Positions 1-8,348 of a DNA stretch of 64,000 nucleotides are shown here, piece after piece (within the stretch, counting starts at the first letter, position 1; each line of letters begins with the position of its first letter). The DNA is from Microvirga lotononidis (lineage in GTDB: Bacteria; Pseudomonadota; Alphaproteobacteria; Rhizobiales; Beijerinckiaceae), in NCBI RefSeq assembly GCF_034627025.1, contig NZ_CP141048.1:979501-1043500 (forward strand). Reading direction: 5' to 3'. The position numbers were made by a program, and so were the translations under genes. The notes under the pieces are model-generated. The model was given only the letters and a program-made list of their open reading frames with translations, searched no databases and was not told the DNA's origin.

Positions 1-239
1 TCGTTCCGGGGCAGTCCGGCGGCCTTGTCGGCGAGAAACGAGAGAGAGGGGTCCCCGGCAAGACGGCTTAGGGACGAAATCCGGCCCCGGTCGGCCAGAG
101 CCAGAAGAAGCTGGTCGGTACAAAGATTGAGCGAGGCAACCCGCTCCGGCCTTGTCTGAGCCCCTGCCCCGGCGATGAAGAGACCCAGGCACGGCAGCAG
201 GACCAATGCTGCACGGCAAATTACGGAGCGGTGAAACAT
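1..239 (-). CDS. ABC transporter substrate-binding protein (metal-chelate/cobalamin type), N-terminal part
   Basis: The first 79 codons of a minus-strand gene that runs off the left edge. The product begins MFHRSVICRAALVLLPCLG, a hydrophobic signal peptide ending near AGAQ, so it should be exported. The mature part reads RPERVASLNLCTDQLLLALA followed by ISSLSRLA and a DPSLS segment. This is the usual opening of the BtuF/FepB class of periplasmic binding proteins that deliver cobalamin, haem or ferric chelates to an ABC importer. The ligand cannot be told from this fragment, and the partner permease and ATPase would lie outside the window. The start is the only ATG ahead of the signal peptide. 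Confidence 0.75.
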   Translation of the reverse strand, partial: MFHRSVICRAALVLLPCLGLFIAGAGAQTRPERVASLNLCTDQLLLALADRGRISSLSRLAGDPSLSFLADKAAGLPRN

Positions 240-733
240 GGGAGCGTTCTCGATCTCCTTCGTGCCCATTCTCTAGCATGTGAAACATAGCGACGAGAAT
301 GCCCGCGGGCCTGGCGGATCGGCGGTGCGATCAAGCGCCAGTCTACGTTGGAGGACGGGATGGGAAATCAAACAGCCGCCGTGCCGAACGGCTCTACCAA
401 AGGCGCTTCTAGACGTTAGTATTAGCCTGCGCAAAGTGCAGCTTAATAAGCTATTTTCATCTTACTCTATCGTATTATTCCATCTGCGGCATCATGCCGT
501 CAGTCATGTTTATCATCAGCAAAGTTTTTCCTTAAAAACTAAGCCTTATTCGAAGATGAACGCTTATTAATAAACTCGTACAAATGGTCGCACCTTGGAA
601 CATAATCGAATTTTTAACGCCAAGCTGACCCATTCTGGACATATCAGCCCATCACATACTTGCCTCGTCAAACGAAGAACGACCGTGCACCCGCCGTGGC
701 GGAGAAACGGTGCATTTGCGGGGACATATCCAT
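240..733. other. AT-rich intergenic region with short palindromes
   Basis: Nearly 500 bases between two divergent genes with no credible coding frame. The part from about 400 to 650 is visibly richer in A and T than the rest of the window. It holds a 13-base palindrome AGCTTA-A-TAAGCT at 440-452 and TTATTAATAA at 564-573. It presumably carries promoters for both flanking genes. I cannot assign any box with confidence. Confidence 0.5.
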
Positions 734-1894
734 ATGCAAATCGCTCTGACAGCGTCTCAGGACGCATGCCAGCAGACGGCTATTTGCCTTGAGAACCAAA
801 AGAAGACCGGTTTCCGGTCGCTCGTCGACGCCTGCCGCGTACCCTCGCAGGGAGGGAGAACTCTGCTGGACCTCACCAAGTGCTTCGGTCTCAGCGCATG
901 CCTGACGATTGCCATCGGTACGGCGGTTCACACGCATTCCGCCTCGGCCGCCGAGGCCTGGACCGCATTGCCGCCGGCCCTCGGCGCCGGACCGGATGCC
1001 ATCCGGTTGCCGCCAGCTCATGCGGCAGCCCCGTTCTCCATGTCCGATCACGAAGCAGCCCCCGCCGATCCGCTTGAAGCCATCGTTCCGGTGGCGCCCG
1101 CGGATACGACGGTTGCAGAACTTCAGAAGCAGATCATCCTGTCCATACCTCTGATCGATACACCCGTCTCCGAGAGCGCGAAGGACGAAGAACCGGTTTC
1201 CCGCGAACTCACGGAATTCATGGAATTCGAGGAGATGCGGGTTCCCGTCTGGATCGTCGATACGATCCTGCGGGCATCCAAGCTCACAGGCGCGGATCCG
1301 GTCTACATGATGGCCCTGGCCGACAAGGAATCGAGCTTCCTGCCCGGCAACAAGGCCTCGACGTCCTCCGCCGTCGGCCTGTTCCAGTTCATCACCAGCA
1401 CGTGGCTCGATGCGGTCCGCTCGTTCGGTCCTCTCCATGGACTGACGGCCGAAGCCGAGGCAATTTCAGGTGCCGGGGCCAAGATCGATGTCGCGGATCC
1501 CATCATGCGCCAGCACATTCTCGGCCTGCGCCGCAACCCCTTCATCTCGGCCCTCATGGCAGCCGAGATGATGAAGCGCGACAAGGCCAAGATCGAAGCC
1601 AAGCTCGGGCGCCAGCTGAGCCGGTCGGAGTTCTACCTTTCTCACTTCTTCGGCGTCGACAGCGCCAGCCGATTCATCGCCCTGGTGGACGACACCCCGA
1701 AGAAGAGCGCTCCGGATGCGTTCCCGGCCGCAGCCAAGTCCAACAAGTCGCTGTTCTTCACCAAGGACGGCAAGAAGACCCGCCAGCTCAGCGTGGCCGA
1801 GGTCTACGACAAGATCGACGGGATGATCGACAAGAGGCTCAATCGTTACGAGGCCGTGTCGGCCCGCGCTACGGCTGACGCCTCAGGCTTCTGA
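734..1894 (+). CDS. Transglycosylase SLT domain protein (lytic murein transglycosylase)
   Basis: Predicted to cleave peptidoglycan glycan strands in the periplasm. A goose-lysozyme-type SLT fold occupies roughly residues 175-320: the catalytic glutamate lies in DKESSF (Glu199 from this start), followed by the conserved SSAVGLFQFITSTWL segment and later FYLSHFFG. A hydrophobic, alanine-rich stretch near residues 45-75 ending SASAA looks like a signal peptide or anchor but sits unusually far from the N-terminus. ATG 734 follows GGGGA at a good distance; GTG 710 is an alternative that lengthens the odd N-terminus further. The 3' end overlaps the convergent MFS gene by 49 bases. Confidence 0.8.
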   Translation: MQIALTASQDACQQTAICLENQKKTGFRSLVDACRVPSQGGRTLLDLTKCFGLSACLTIAIGTAVHTHSASAAEAWTALPPALGAGPDAIRLPPAHAAAPFSMSDHEAAPADPLEAIVPVAPADTTVAELQKQIILSIPLIDTPVSESAKDEEPVSRELTEFMEFEEMRVPVWIVDTILRASKLTGADPVYMMALADKESSFLPGNKASTSSAVGLFQFITSTWLDAVRSFGPLHGLTAEAEAISGAGAKIDVADPIMRQHILGLRRNPFISALMAAEMMKRDKAKIEAKLGRQLSRSEFYLSHFFGVDSASRFIALVDDTPKKSAPDAFPAAAKSNKSLFFTKDGKKTRQLSVAEVYDKIDGMIDKRLNRYEAVSARATADASGF

Positions 1895-3180
1895 TCGGAC
1901 GCAAGTGCGTCCACCCCATGCGGCCTGTCTTCCGCGGAGGCCTGGCCCTCGGCAGGCTGGACGTCCGTGCGGTGCGTCAGGCTTGCGGCGGCCGAGCTGG
2001 TGGTCGCGACGACCGTAAAGCCGCCCTTGGCCGGTGAGCGGTCCACCTGGAGAATCCGCATCACGATGAACGCGACGAGCCCAAGCGAAGCCACGCCCGA
2101 GTAGATGAACAACCCCTTCGGCCCCATCATCTCCATGGCGGCTGCGCCGAACAGAGGCCCGACGGTGACGCCGGCGGCCCAGGAAAACAGCAATGTCCCG
2201 ACGGTGGACACGATCTGACCCGGATCGACGATGTCGCAGGCATGGGCCACGCAGACCGAGTAGATGCAGAGAGCCAAGCCGCCCCAGGCTGCGAAAGACC
2301 ATAGAACCAGCAGATTTGCGCCCTGGGCGCTGGCCCAGAGGATCAAAAGCGACACGAGGCTCGTCCCTGCGGCCAGACCAGCGATCACATAGCGCCGGTC
2401 CGCCCGATCGGAGAGCCACCCGAGCGGCCATTGCATGGCCAGGCTGCCGGCCTGCAGGGCGAAGAGAAGGGCCGCCGCCTGGTCCTGGCTCAATCCGATG
2501 CTGACGCCGAAAACGGGCGTGATGGCAATGACCGGGCCATTGACCAATCCCACGACGAAAGCGCCGACCACGGCGGATGGCGCGGCGGCGAACAGCTTCC
2601 GGACCTCGATCCGCACGCCTTGCGGGGCGGCCGGTTCCTTCGTCGTCGTTGCGGCGATCGGCAGGAGCGAGAGCGTGATCAAGGCGCTGACGGTCATGAA
2701 CAAGCCGTCCGTGCGGATGTTGCCGAGGCCGATCCCGAGGGGAGACAGCATCAGGGCGACCTTGGTGCAGATCATGTAGATCGACAGGATCCGCCCGCGA
2801 TGGCTCGAAGTGGCGCGGGCGCTGATCCACCCATCCGTCACGGTGAAGATGCAGGCGAGCGTGACGCCGGTCAGTCCACGCAGAAGGATCCAGGCCAAGG
2901 TCGAGTGCGCCTGGGTCATGGCCAGGATCAGGACAGCCACCACCGCCGCAAGGCTGGCGAAGGCCCGGATGTAACCCACATGCCGGATGAAGCTCGGGGC
3001 CAGGAAACAGCCTGTCGAGAAGCCGAGCCCGTAAGCAGCCGCCACGACGCCGATGGACGCGACCGAGATCCCCTCGGCCTGCATGCGCAAGGGCATGAGC
3101 GCCTGAAGCAGACCGTTGCCGGCCTGCAGCAGGGTGGTTGCGGCCGTGATGGTCCAGATAAGGGCGAGGGAGGAGTTCAC
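1846..3180 (-). CDS. MFS transporter
   Basis: A 444-residue integral membrane protein with about twelve hydrophobic segments, beginning with LIWTITAATTLLQAGNGLLQ. The cytoplasmic loop after segment two is weakly basic, and WPLGWLSDRADRRYV in the second half is a clear copy of the MFS loop 2-3 motif. It resembles the YfcJ/YcaD branch of sugar- and drug-type facilitators, but the substrate is not predictable. The last 60 or so residues are a polar, Ala/Asp-rich cytoplasmic tail of low complexity, which lies in the overlap with the lytic transglycosylase gene. The start codon is GTG and the ribosome site is weak, so the start is moderately certain. Confidence 0.8.
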   Translation of the reverse strand: MNSSLALIWTITAATTLLQAGNGLLQALMPLRMQAEGISVASIGVVAAAYGLGFSTGCFLAPSFIRHVGYIRAFASLAAVVAVLILAMTQAHSTLAWILLRGLTGVTLACIFTVTDGWISARATSSHRGRILSIYMICTKVALMLSPLGIGLGNIRTDGLFMTVSALITLSLLPIAATTTKEPAAPQGVRIEVRKLFAAAPSAVVGAFVVGLVNGPVIAITPVFGVSIGLSQDQAAALLFALQAGSLAMQWPLGWLSDRADRRYVIAGLAAGTSLVSLLILWASAQGANLLVLWSFAAWGGLALCIYSVCVAHACDIVDPGQIVSTVGTLLFSWAAGVTVGPLFGAAAMEMMGPKGLFIYSGVASLGLVAFIVMRILQVDRSPAKGGFTVVATTSSAAASLTHRTDVQPAEGQASAEDRPHGVDALASDQKPEASAVARADTAS

Positions 3181-3338
3181 AATCGAATCGGCATGAAAAG
3201 CGGCGGGCGTGAAAGTCCGTCAGATAGAGAACAGGTGCCGCTTAAGATCAAGTTTCGATCGGAGTTGAGGAGGTGTTCTTTAGTCGGTTCGGCATGCCCG
3301 GCCGGATCATCCGGACATGCGAGGAAAACCGCCGGACC

Positions 3339-3569
3339 TCAATGGCCCGGGCGGTCCTTCTGAAAGCTCGCAAAAAGATAGAAACCGTTGAAGCGCACGC
3401 CTTCCATGGCGGCCTTCCGGTCGAACCCGAGAGGAGCGTCCTGGCTTTCGATCCGCCCGCCGAATTGCCAATGCGGCTCGACGACGAATGAAGGGACGGA
3501 GCGCTCTTCCGGGACGGCACAAACCAGTCCGTCCGGTTTCGTGCTTCGGAACAGATTATATGAATACAT
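3339..3569 (-). CDS. Small conserved hypothetical protein (76 aa)
   Basis: A 76-residue protein starting MYSYNLFRSTKPDGLVCAVP. The ATG is preceded by GGGAG at six bases, which is why I chose it over the longer frame that starts at 3770. The composition is balanced, with many aromatic residues (FGGRIESQDAPLGF, VRFNGFYLF), unlike the Arg-rich shadow frames here. Similar short proteins with a YNLFRST opening and a VRFNGFYLF ending are, from memory, common hypotheticals in this order. There is no signal peptide, membrane segment or known domain. Its function is unknown. It lies alone, divergent from ggt. Confidence 0.6.
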   Translation of the reverse strand: MYSYNLFRSTKPDGLVCAVPEERSVPSFVVEPHWQFGGRIESQDAPLGFDRKAAMEGVRFNGFYLFASFQKDRPGH

Positions 3570-3758
3570 GTCCTGCTCCCTTCTCCGCATCACGAATCGC
3601 ACCCTGCCGGAAAAGAGTGACAGGAGTGTGTTATTGCATCGCAGCAAATGCGGATTTTCTTCTTTTCGTAGATCTGATGGAAGTGGCGCAAAGGGATGAT
3701 CCTTTGTTAGGCTGATCCTTCCCCATGGGACCGAAGAACCAGAGAGGAAGCACGCCGC

Positions 3759-5516
3759 ATGATCACTCACAACGCTCTTCGACGAAATCTTCTAAGCCTG
3801 GGCCTTCTCGCAGGCATCGCCCTCCCCGGCCCGGTTTGCGCGCAGGCTCTCGCCCCCGCACCGGAGGCTCCCACGGGGCTCACGGCCAAATCCGTCGGAA
3901 CGGCGACGAAAGACATGGTTGCCGCCGCCAATCCCCTGGCCGCGCAGGCCGGACGGGAGATCCTGGCGGCCGGTGGGAGCGCCGTCGACGCGGCGGTTGC
4001 CGTGCAGCTCGTTCTCAATCTCGTGGAGCCGCAGAGTTCCGGTGTCGGCGGCGGCGCCTTCATGGTTTTCTGGGATGGGAAGACCATGACCACCCTCGAC
4101 GGTCGGGAGACCGCTCCGGCCGCAGCCAAGCCCGAGCGTTTTCTCGGGCCCGACGGCAAGCCGATGAAATTCTACGATGCCGTGGTCGGCGGCCGCTCGG
4201 TCGGCGTGCCGGGAACGTTGCGCCTGCTCGAAGCGGCTCACAGGAACTGGGGCAAGCTCTCCTGGCAGCAGGTGATCGAACCGGCGGCCCGCCTCGCAGA
4301 GGAAGGCTTTGCGATTTCGCCGCGCCTGAATGGGCTCCTGACCCAGGAGAAATTTCTCCAGAACGATCCCGTGGCGCGGGCCTATTTCTATGAGGCTGAC
4401 GGCACGCCGAAGGCCGTGGGAACGGTTCTCAAGAACCCGGCCTTCGCCAAGACCTTGCGGACCATCGCCGAGAAAGGCGCCGACGCCTTCTATACGGGCG
4501 AGATCGCCCAGGACATCGTGACCACGGTGACGGGTCATGCCACGAATCCCGGCGACATGACGCTGGACGATCTTAAGGGCTACAAGGTCCAGGAGCGCGA
4601 AGCCCTTTGCGGGAACTACCGGACCTACAGGATCTGCGGCATGGGTCCGCCGAGTTCCGGTCAGGTCGCCGTGCAGCAGATCATGGGCATCCTGGAAACG
4701 CAGGACATGGCCTCCCTGAAGCCCGGGCCGGATTCGGTGCACTGGATCGCCGAGGCGGGCCGCCTGGCTTACGCCGACCGGGCTCTCTTCGTGGCCGACC
4801 CCGCCTTCGTGAACGTGCCGGTCAGGGGATTGACCGATCCCGGCTACATCAAGAGCCGCGCCGCGCTGATCGATCCGGGCAAGTCCATGGGTAAGGCGAA
4901 GCCCGGCGACCCGCCCTTCCAGAAGACCTTCCTCTGGGGCCCGTCCGACGGGATCGAGTTCGGCACGAGCCACATGTCCATCGTGGATCGCAACGGCAAC
5001 GCGGTGTCGATGACGACCACCATCGAGGACGGGTTCGGATCGCGGCTGATGACGAAGAGCGGTTTCCTGCTCAACAACGAGCTGACGGATTTCTCCTTCG
5101 CCACGACCGAGGACGACAAGCCCATTGCCAATCGTGTCGAGCCCGGCAAGCGCCCTCGCTCCTCCATGGCCCCGACCATCGTGCTCGATGGCAGCGGCAA
5201 GCTCTATGCCGTCGTGGGTTCTCCGGGCGGCAGCCTGATCATCAACTATGTGACCAAGACCCTTGTGGGCCTTCTCGACTGGAAGCTCGACCCCCAGGTT
5301 GCCGCCGATCTTCCCAATGTGGGAAGCCGCAACGGCCCGACGGAACTCGAAGCCGGGACGGAAGCCGAAGGCTGGAAGGCCGCTCTCGAAGCGAAGGGCC
5401 ACGAGGTCAAGCTGATCGACCAGAATTCCGGCATCCATGCTATCGTCGTGACGCCCGACGGGCTGGTCGGCGGCGCCGACAGCCGTCGTGAGGGCGTTGC
5501 CATCGGCAACGACTGA
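3759..5516 (+). CDS. ggt: Gamma-glutamyltransferase (secreted)
   Basis: Hydrolyses or transfers the gamma-glutamyl group of glutathione and related peptides in the periplasm. The 585-residue precursor starts with a signal peptide ending near VCAQA. It matures autocatalytically into two subunits, and the nucleophile is the threonine in EFGTSHMSIVD (Thr403), with GFGSRLM and the GSPGGS loop following as in the family. Length matches the typical 560-590 residues. The product cysteinylglycine could be imported and split by the dipeptide transporter and dipeptidase encoded at 17-24 kb, which is inference. The ribosome site is a GAGGAAG about ten bases upstream. It stands alone, about 60 bases before rfbD. 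Confidence 0.93.
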   Translation: MITHNALRRNLLSLGLLAGIALPGPVCAQALAPAPEAPTGLTAKSVGTATKDMVAAANPLAAQAGREILAAGGSAVDAAVAVQLVLNLVEPQSSGVGGGAFMVFWDGKTMTTLDGRETAPAAAKPERFLGPDGKPMKFYDAVVGGRSVGVPGTLRLLEAAHRNWGKLSWQQVIEPAARLAEEGFAISPRLNGLLTQEKFLQNDPVARAYFYEADGTPKAVGTVLKNPAFAKTLRTIAEKGADAFYTGEIAQDIVTTVTGHATNPGDMTLDDLKGYKVQEREALCGNYRTYRICGMGPPSSGQVAVQQIMGILETQDMASLKPGPDSVHWIAEAGRLAYADRALFVADPAFVNVPVRGLTDPGYIKSRAALIDPGKSMGKAKPGDPPFQKTFLWGPSDGIEFGTSHMSIVDRNGNAVSMTTTIEDGFGSRLMTKSGFLLNNELTDFSFATTEDDKPIANRVEPGKRPRSSMAPTIVLDGSGKLYAVVGSPGGSLIINYVTKTLVGLLDWKLDPQVAADLPNVGSRNGPTELEAGTEAEGWKAALEAKGHEVKLIDQNSGIHAIVVTPDGLVGGADSRREGVAIGND

Positions 5517-5580
5517 TCTTGCTCAGGCGGCCCTATTCCGATAGGGCCGCTTGCATCATCGAAGAGGATTGCGGGGGTCC

Positions 5581-6486
5581 ATGCGTATCATCGTCGTCGG
5601 CAAGGAAGGACAGGTCGCGCGTGCGCTGGCGGAGCGTGCGCGGGCTCACGGCGCGCAGGCAGTGCTCGTCGGCCGACCCAAGCTCGATCTTGCCGATCCG
5701 TCGGGCATTGAAGACGCCCTGATCGACACCGGCGGCGACGTGATCGTGAATGCCGCCGCCTATACGGCCGTGGACCAGGCCGAATCCGACCGGGAGCTGG
5801 CTGAGGCCATCAACGGCATCGGCGCAGGCGTCGTGGCCGGTACGGCAGCGGCCATGAACATACCGGTCATCCATCTGTCCACCGATTACGTCTTCGACGG
5901 CACGGCCGACCGCCCCTACCGCGAGGATGATCCGGTCTCGCCGCTCGGAGCCTATGGCGCCTCGAAGCTTCTGGGCGAGGAAGCCGTGGCGGCCGAGGCG
6001 GAGAATCACGTGATCCTGCGCACCGCCTGGGTCTACAGCCCCTTCGGCAAGAACTTCGTGAAGACCATGCTGCGCCTCGCCGCCGACCGGGACGAGCTTG
6101 GGGTGGTGGGAGACCAATACGGATCGCCCACGAGCGCCCTCGACATCGCCGACGGCATTTTCGCGGTCAGCCGCAATCTCCTCGAAAGACCCGAGGACCG
6201 GAGTCTGCGCGGGCTGTTTCACATGACCGGAACAGGCTTTGCGAACTGGGCGGAATTCGCCAAGGAGATCTTCGCCTTGTCTGCCCGGTTCGGCGGCCCC
6301 TCGGCCAAAGTCCGGCCGATCGCGACGGCCGACTATCCGACGCCGGCCAAGCGCCCAGCCAATTCCAGGCTCGATTGCGGCAAGCTGAAGGATGTCCATG
6401 GTGTCGAGTTCCCACCCTGGCGCTCCTCGCTCGAGTCTTGCGTGAAGCGGCTGATCGAGGAAGCGCGGAAGGAAGTCTTGCGCTGA
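5581..6486 (+). CDS. rfbD: dTDP-4-dehydrorhamnose reductase
   Basis: Last step of dTDP-L-rhamnose synthesis: NADPH-dependent reduction of dTDP-4-dehydro-L-rhamnose. The N-terminus MRIIVVGKEGQVARAL is the dinucleotide-binding glycine loop of this extended SDR family. Further marks are INAAAYTAVDQAESD-type residues near 57-70, the STDYVFDG segment, and YGASKLLGE with catalytic Tyr and Lys. It has 301 residues, normal for RfbD. The other three rhamnose genes (rfbA, rfbB, rfbC) are not in this window, so it is an orphan here. The upstream in-frame start at 5551 adds ten atypical residues and is less likely. Confidence 0.9.
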   Translation: MRIIVVGKEGQVARALAERARAHGAQAVLVGRPKLDLADPSGIEDALIDTGGDVIVNAAAYTAVDQAESDRELAEAINGIGAGVVAGTAAAMNIPVIHLSTDYVFDGTADRPYREDDPVSPLGAYGASKLLGEEAVAAEAENHVILRTAWVYSPFGKNFVKTMLRLAADRDELGVVGDQYGSPTSALDIADGIFAVSRNLLERPEDRSLRGLFHMTGTGFANWAEFAKEIFALSARFGGPSAKVRPIATADYPTPAKRPANSRLDCGKLKDVHGVEFPPWRSSLESCVKRLIEEARKEVLR

Positions 6487-6531
6487 CGGCGGAGCAAGAG
6501 AAGGATATTATGAAACCGTCCGCAAAATAAG

Positions 6532-6559
6532 ACGATTGTTCTTTTTAAAGAACAATCGT
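6532..6559. promoter_or_regulatory. Perfect 13-bp inverted repeat just upstream of metZ
   Basis: Arms ACGATTGTTCTTT and AAAGAACAATCGT are separated by two bases. The repeat ends one base before the AGGA ribosome site of metZ. There is no T-run after either arm, so it looks more like an operator or a 5'-UTR hairpin than a terminator for rfbD. Confidence 0.6.
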
Positions 6560-6570
6560 AGGATCGTTTC

Positions 6571-7761
6571 ATGACCTCGCCGCAGCACCCCGATTACCGC
6601 CTCGAAACCCGCCTCGTTCACGAGGGCCACCAACGCACGCCCTTCGGCGAGACGTCGGAGGCGCTCTTCCTGACGCAGGGCTTCGTCTATGAGAGCGCGG
6701 AAAGCGCCGAACGGCGCTTCCTGAACGAGGAGCCCGGCTACAGTTACAGCCGCTATTCCAATCCCACGGTCGATGCCTTCGAGCAGCGCATCGCATCCCT
6801 GGAAGGAGCCGAGGCGGCGCGGGCGACTGCGAGCGGCATGGCCGCCGTGACGGCCGCCATGGTCGGGCAGGTCCAGGCCGGCGACCATGTGGTGGCGGCG
6901 CGGGCGCTCTTCGGGTCCTGCCGGTGGGTGGTGGAGGATTTCCTGCCTCGCTTCGGCGTTGGCTGTACCCTCGTCGATGGACAGGACCTCGACCAGTGGC
7001 GCGCGGCGGTCCGGCCGGAGACGAAGGCCTTTCTGCTTGAAACGCCGACCAATCCGGGCTTGGACGTCATCGATATCGCGGGTGTGGCCGCCATTGCCCA
7101 CGAGGCCGGCGCGACGCTGACCGTCGACAACGTCTTCGCCACGCCCCTCTTCCAGAAGCCCCTGGCCCTCGGGGCCGATTGCGTCGTCTATTCCGCAACG
7201 AAACACATCGACGGACAGGGCCGATGTCTGGGCGGCGTGATCCTGGCCTCGACCGAGTTCATCGAGACCAAGGTTCAGCAGTTCCTGCGCATGACAGGAC
7301 CTTCCATATCGCCTTTCAATGCCTGGGTTCTCCTGAAGGGCCTGGAGACGCTTCCCCTGCGGGTCGAGAGGCAGACGGTCACGGCCGGCTATCTCGCGGA
7401 TGCGCTCCACGACCACCCCAAGCTCCAGCGGCTGATCTACCCGGGACGCCCCGACCATCCCCAGGCGGACCTGATCCGGCGCCAGATGAGCGGCGCCTCC
7501 ACGATGATCGCCCTCGACGTAAAGGGCGGAAAAGCCGGGGCTTTCCAATTCCTGAACGCTCTCCGGCTCGTCCGGATCTCGAACAATCTGGGCGATGCGA
7601 AAAGCCTCGTCACCCATCCGGCGACAACGACCCACCAGCGATTCACCCCGCAGCAGCGGGCAGAGATGAACATCCCGGACGGCCTCGTGCGCCTGTCGGT
7701 CGGGCTGGAACATCGTGATGACTTACTGGCAGATCTTACCAATGCCCTTGAGAGCGTCTGA
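6571..7761 (+). CDS. metZ: O-succinylhomoserine sulfhydrylase
   Basis: Makes homocysteine from an activated homoserine and sulfide in methionine synthesis. It is a PLP enzyme of the Cys/Met-metabolism family. The 396 residues show the N-terminal YSRYSNPTVDAFEQRIA substrate loop, the glycine-rich TASGMAAV phosphate site near 87-94, an aspartate in TVDNVFATP, and the PLP lysine in YSATKHIDGQG (Lys211). The MetZ rather than MetB assignment rests on overall similarity to the proteobacterial OSHS branch. AGGA at seven bases supports the start. The 3' end overlaps the convergent DUF2243 gene by 26 bases. The palindrome directly upstream may control it. Confidence 0.88.
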   Translation: MTSPQHPDYRLETRLVHEGHQRTPFGETSEALFLTQGFVYESAESAERRFLNEEPGYSYSRYSNPTVDAFEQRIASLEGAEAARATASGMAAVTAAMVGQVQAGDHVVAARALFGSCRWVVEDFLPRFGVGCTLVDGQDLDQWRAAVRPETKAFLLETPTNPGLDVIDIAGVAAIAHEAGATLTVDNVFATPLFQKPLALGADCVVYSATKHIDGQGRCLGGVILASTEFIETKVQQFLRMTGPSISPFNAWVLLKGLETLPLRVERQTVTAGYLADALHDHPKLQRLIYPGRPDHPQADLIRRQMSGASTMIALDVKGGKAGAFQFLNALRLVRISNNLGDAKSLVTHPATTTHQRFTPQQRAEMNIPDGLVRLSVGLEHRDDLLADLTNALESV

Positions 7762-8266
7762 CTTCCAATTGCGATCCGGTCTCGCGCCGGCCTGATCGCA
7801 GCAGGAGCCACCCGGCAACCAGCATGGCCGCGCCCCAGGTCAGGAAACCGAGGTCCCAGTAGATCCATTGCTCCCGGGGCACGGTCTCGTTGACGTGGTG
7901 GAGGCCGAGGATCTGATGGTTGACGAGCCCCTCGACCAGATTGAACAGCCCGAAGCCGATCAGCAGCGTGCCGAAGAGCAGCTTGCTCGACCAGCTGATG
8001 TGGGTGCGCCGCGCAGCCCGCCAGAGAAGCCCCAGGCCGACGGCGACGAACGCGTAGGTGAGCACGTGGAAGAGCCCGTCCCAGAACGTGTTGACCTTTA
8101 GGTTCTCGATGCTGTCGGGCGGGTAGCCGGCAGCCGTGACGAGGTGGTGCCATTGAAGCAGCTGATGCAGGACGATCCCGTCGAAGAACCCTCCGAGGCC
8201 GAGACCGAAGAAGATGCCGGCTGAGACGGGAAAGCCTGCGCTTGGACGAGACGTCTCACTGTGCAT
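7736..8266 (-). CDS. DUF2243 family membrane protein
   Basis: A 176-residue protein with four hydrophobic segments. Family marks are GGFFDGIVLHQLLQWHH near residues 25-41 and FNLVEGLVNHQILGLHHV near 107-124. These put several histidines at membrane edges, so metal or haem binding is possible, but no function is established. The C-terminal tail RRETGSQLEVRRSQGHW is polar and falls in the overlap with metZ. DUF2243 proteins are widespread in alphaproteobacteria and often lie near cytochrome oxidase assembly genes; no such genes are adjacent here. Confidence 0.85.
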   Translation of the reverse strand: MHSETSRPSAGFPVSAGIFFGLGLGGFFDGIVLHQLLQWHHLVTAAGYPPDSIENLKVNTFWDGLFHVLTYAFVAVGLGLLWRAARRTHISWSSKLLFGTLLIGFGLFNLVEGLVNHQILGLHHVNETVPREQWIYWDLGFLTWGAAMLVAGWLLLRSGRRETGSQLEVRRSQGHW

Positions 8267-8282
8267 GGCGCATCAGATCCTG

Positions 8283-8319
8283 GAGCATCGTGCGGAAAAG
8301 TGAATCCGGCTTTCCGCAC
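8283..8319. repeat. Dispersed imperfect palindrome, family 2, copy A
   Basis: GAGCATCGTGCGGAAA, a 12-base loop, then TTTCCGCAC gives a nine-pair stem. Related sequences occur at 26922-26960 and, in opposite orientation, at 56377-56413. It lies between two co-oriented minus-strand genes. Confidence 0.55.
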
Positions 8320-8348
8320 CCAACGCGGCGCTGTTCAAAAAGTAAGCC

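Noticed and set aside
280..570. A 96-codon frame in the AT-rich spacer
   Set aside because: No ribosome site, mixed composition that changes along the frame, and no similarity to anything I know.
3248..3522. Alternative minus-strand small genes around 3.3-3.5 kb
   Set aside because: They overlap the better-supported 76-residue frame and have Arg/Ser/Pro-rich shadow composition.
6532..6559. Intrinsic terminator of rfbD
   Set aside because: The stem is followed by GGATCG, not a T-run; the five T lie at the centre of the dyad.
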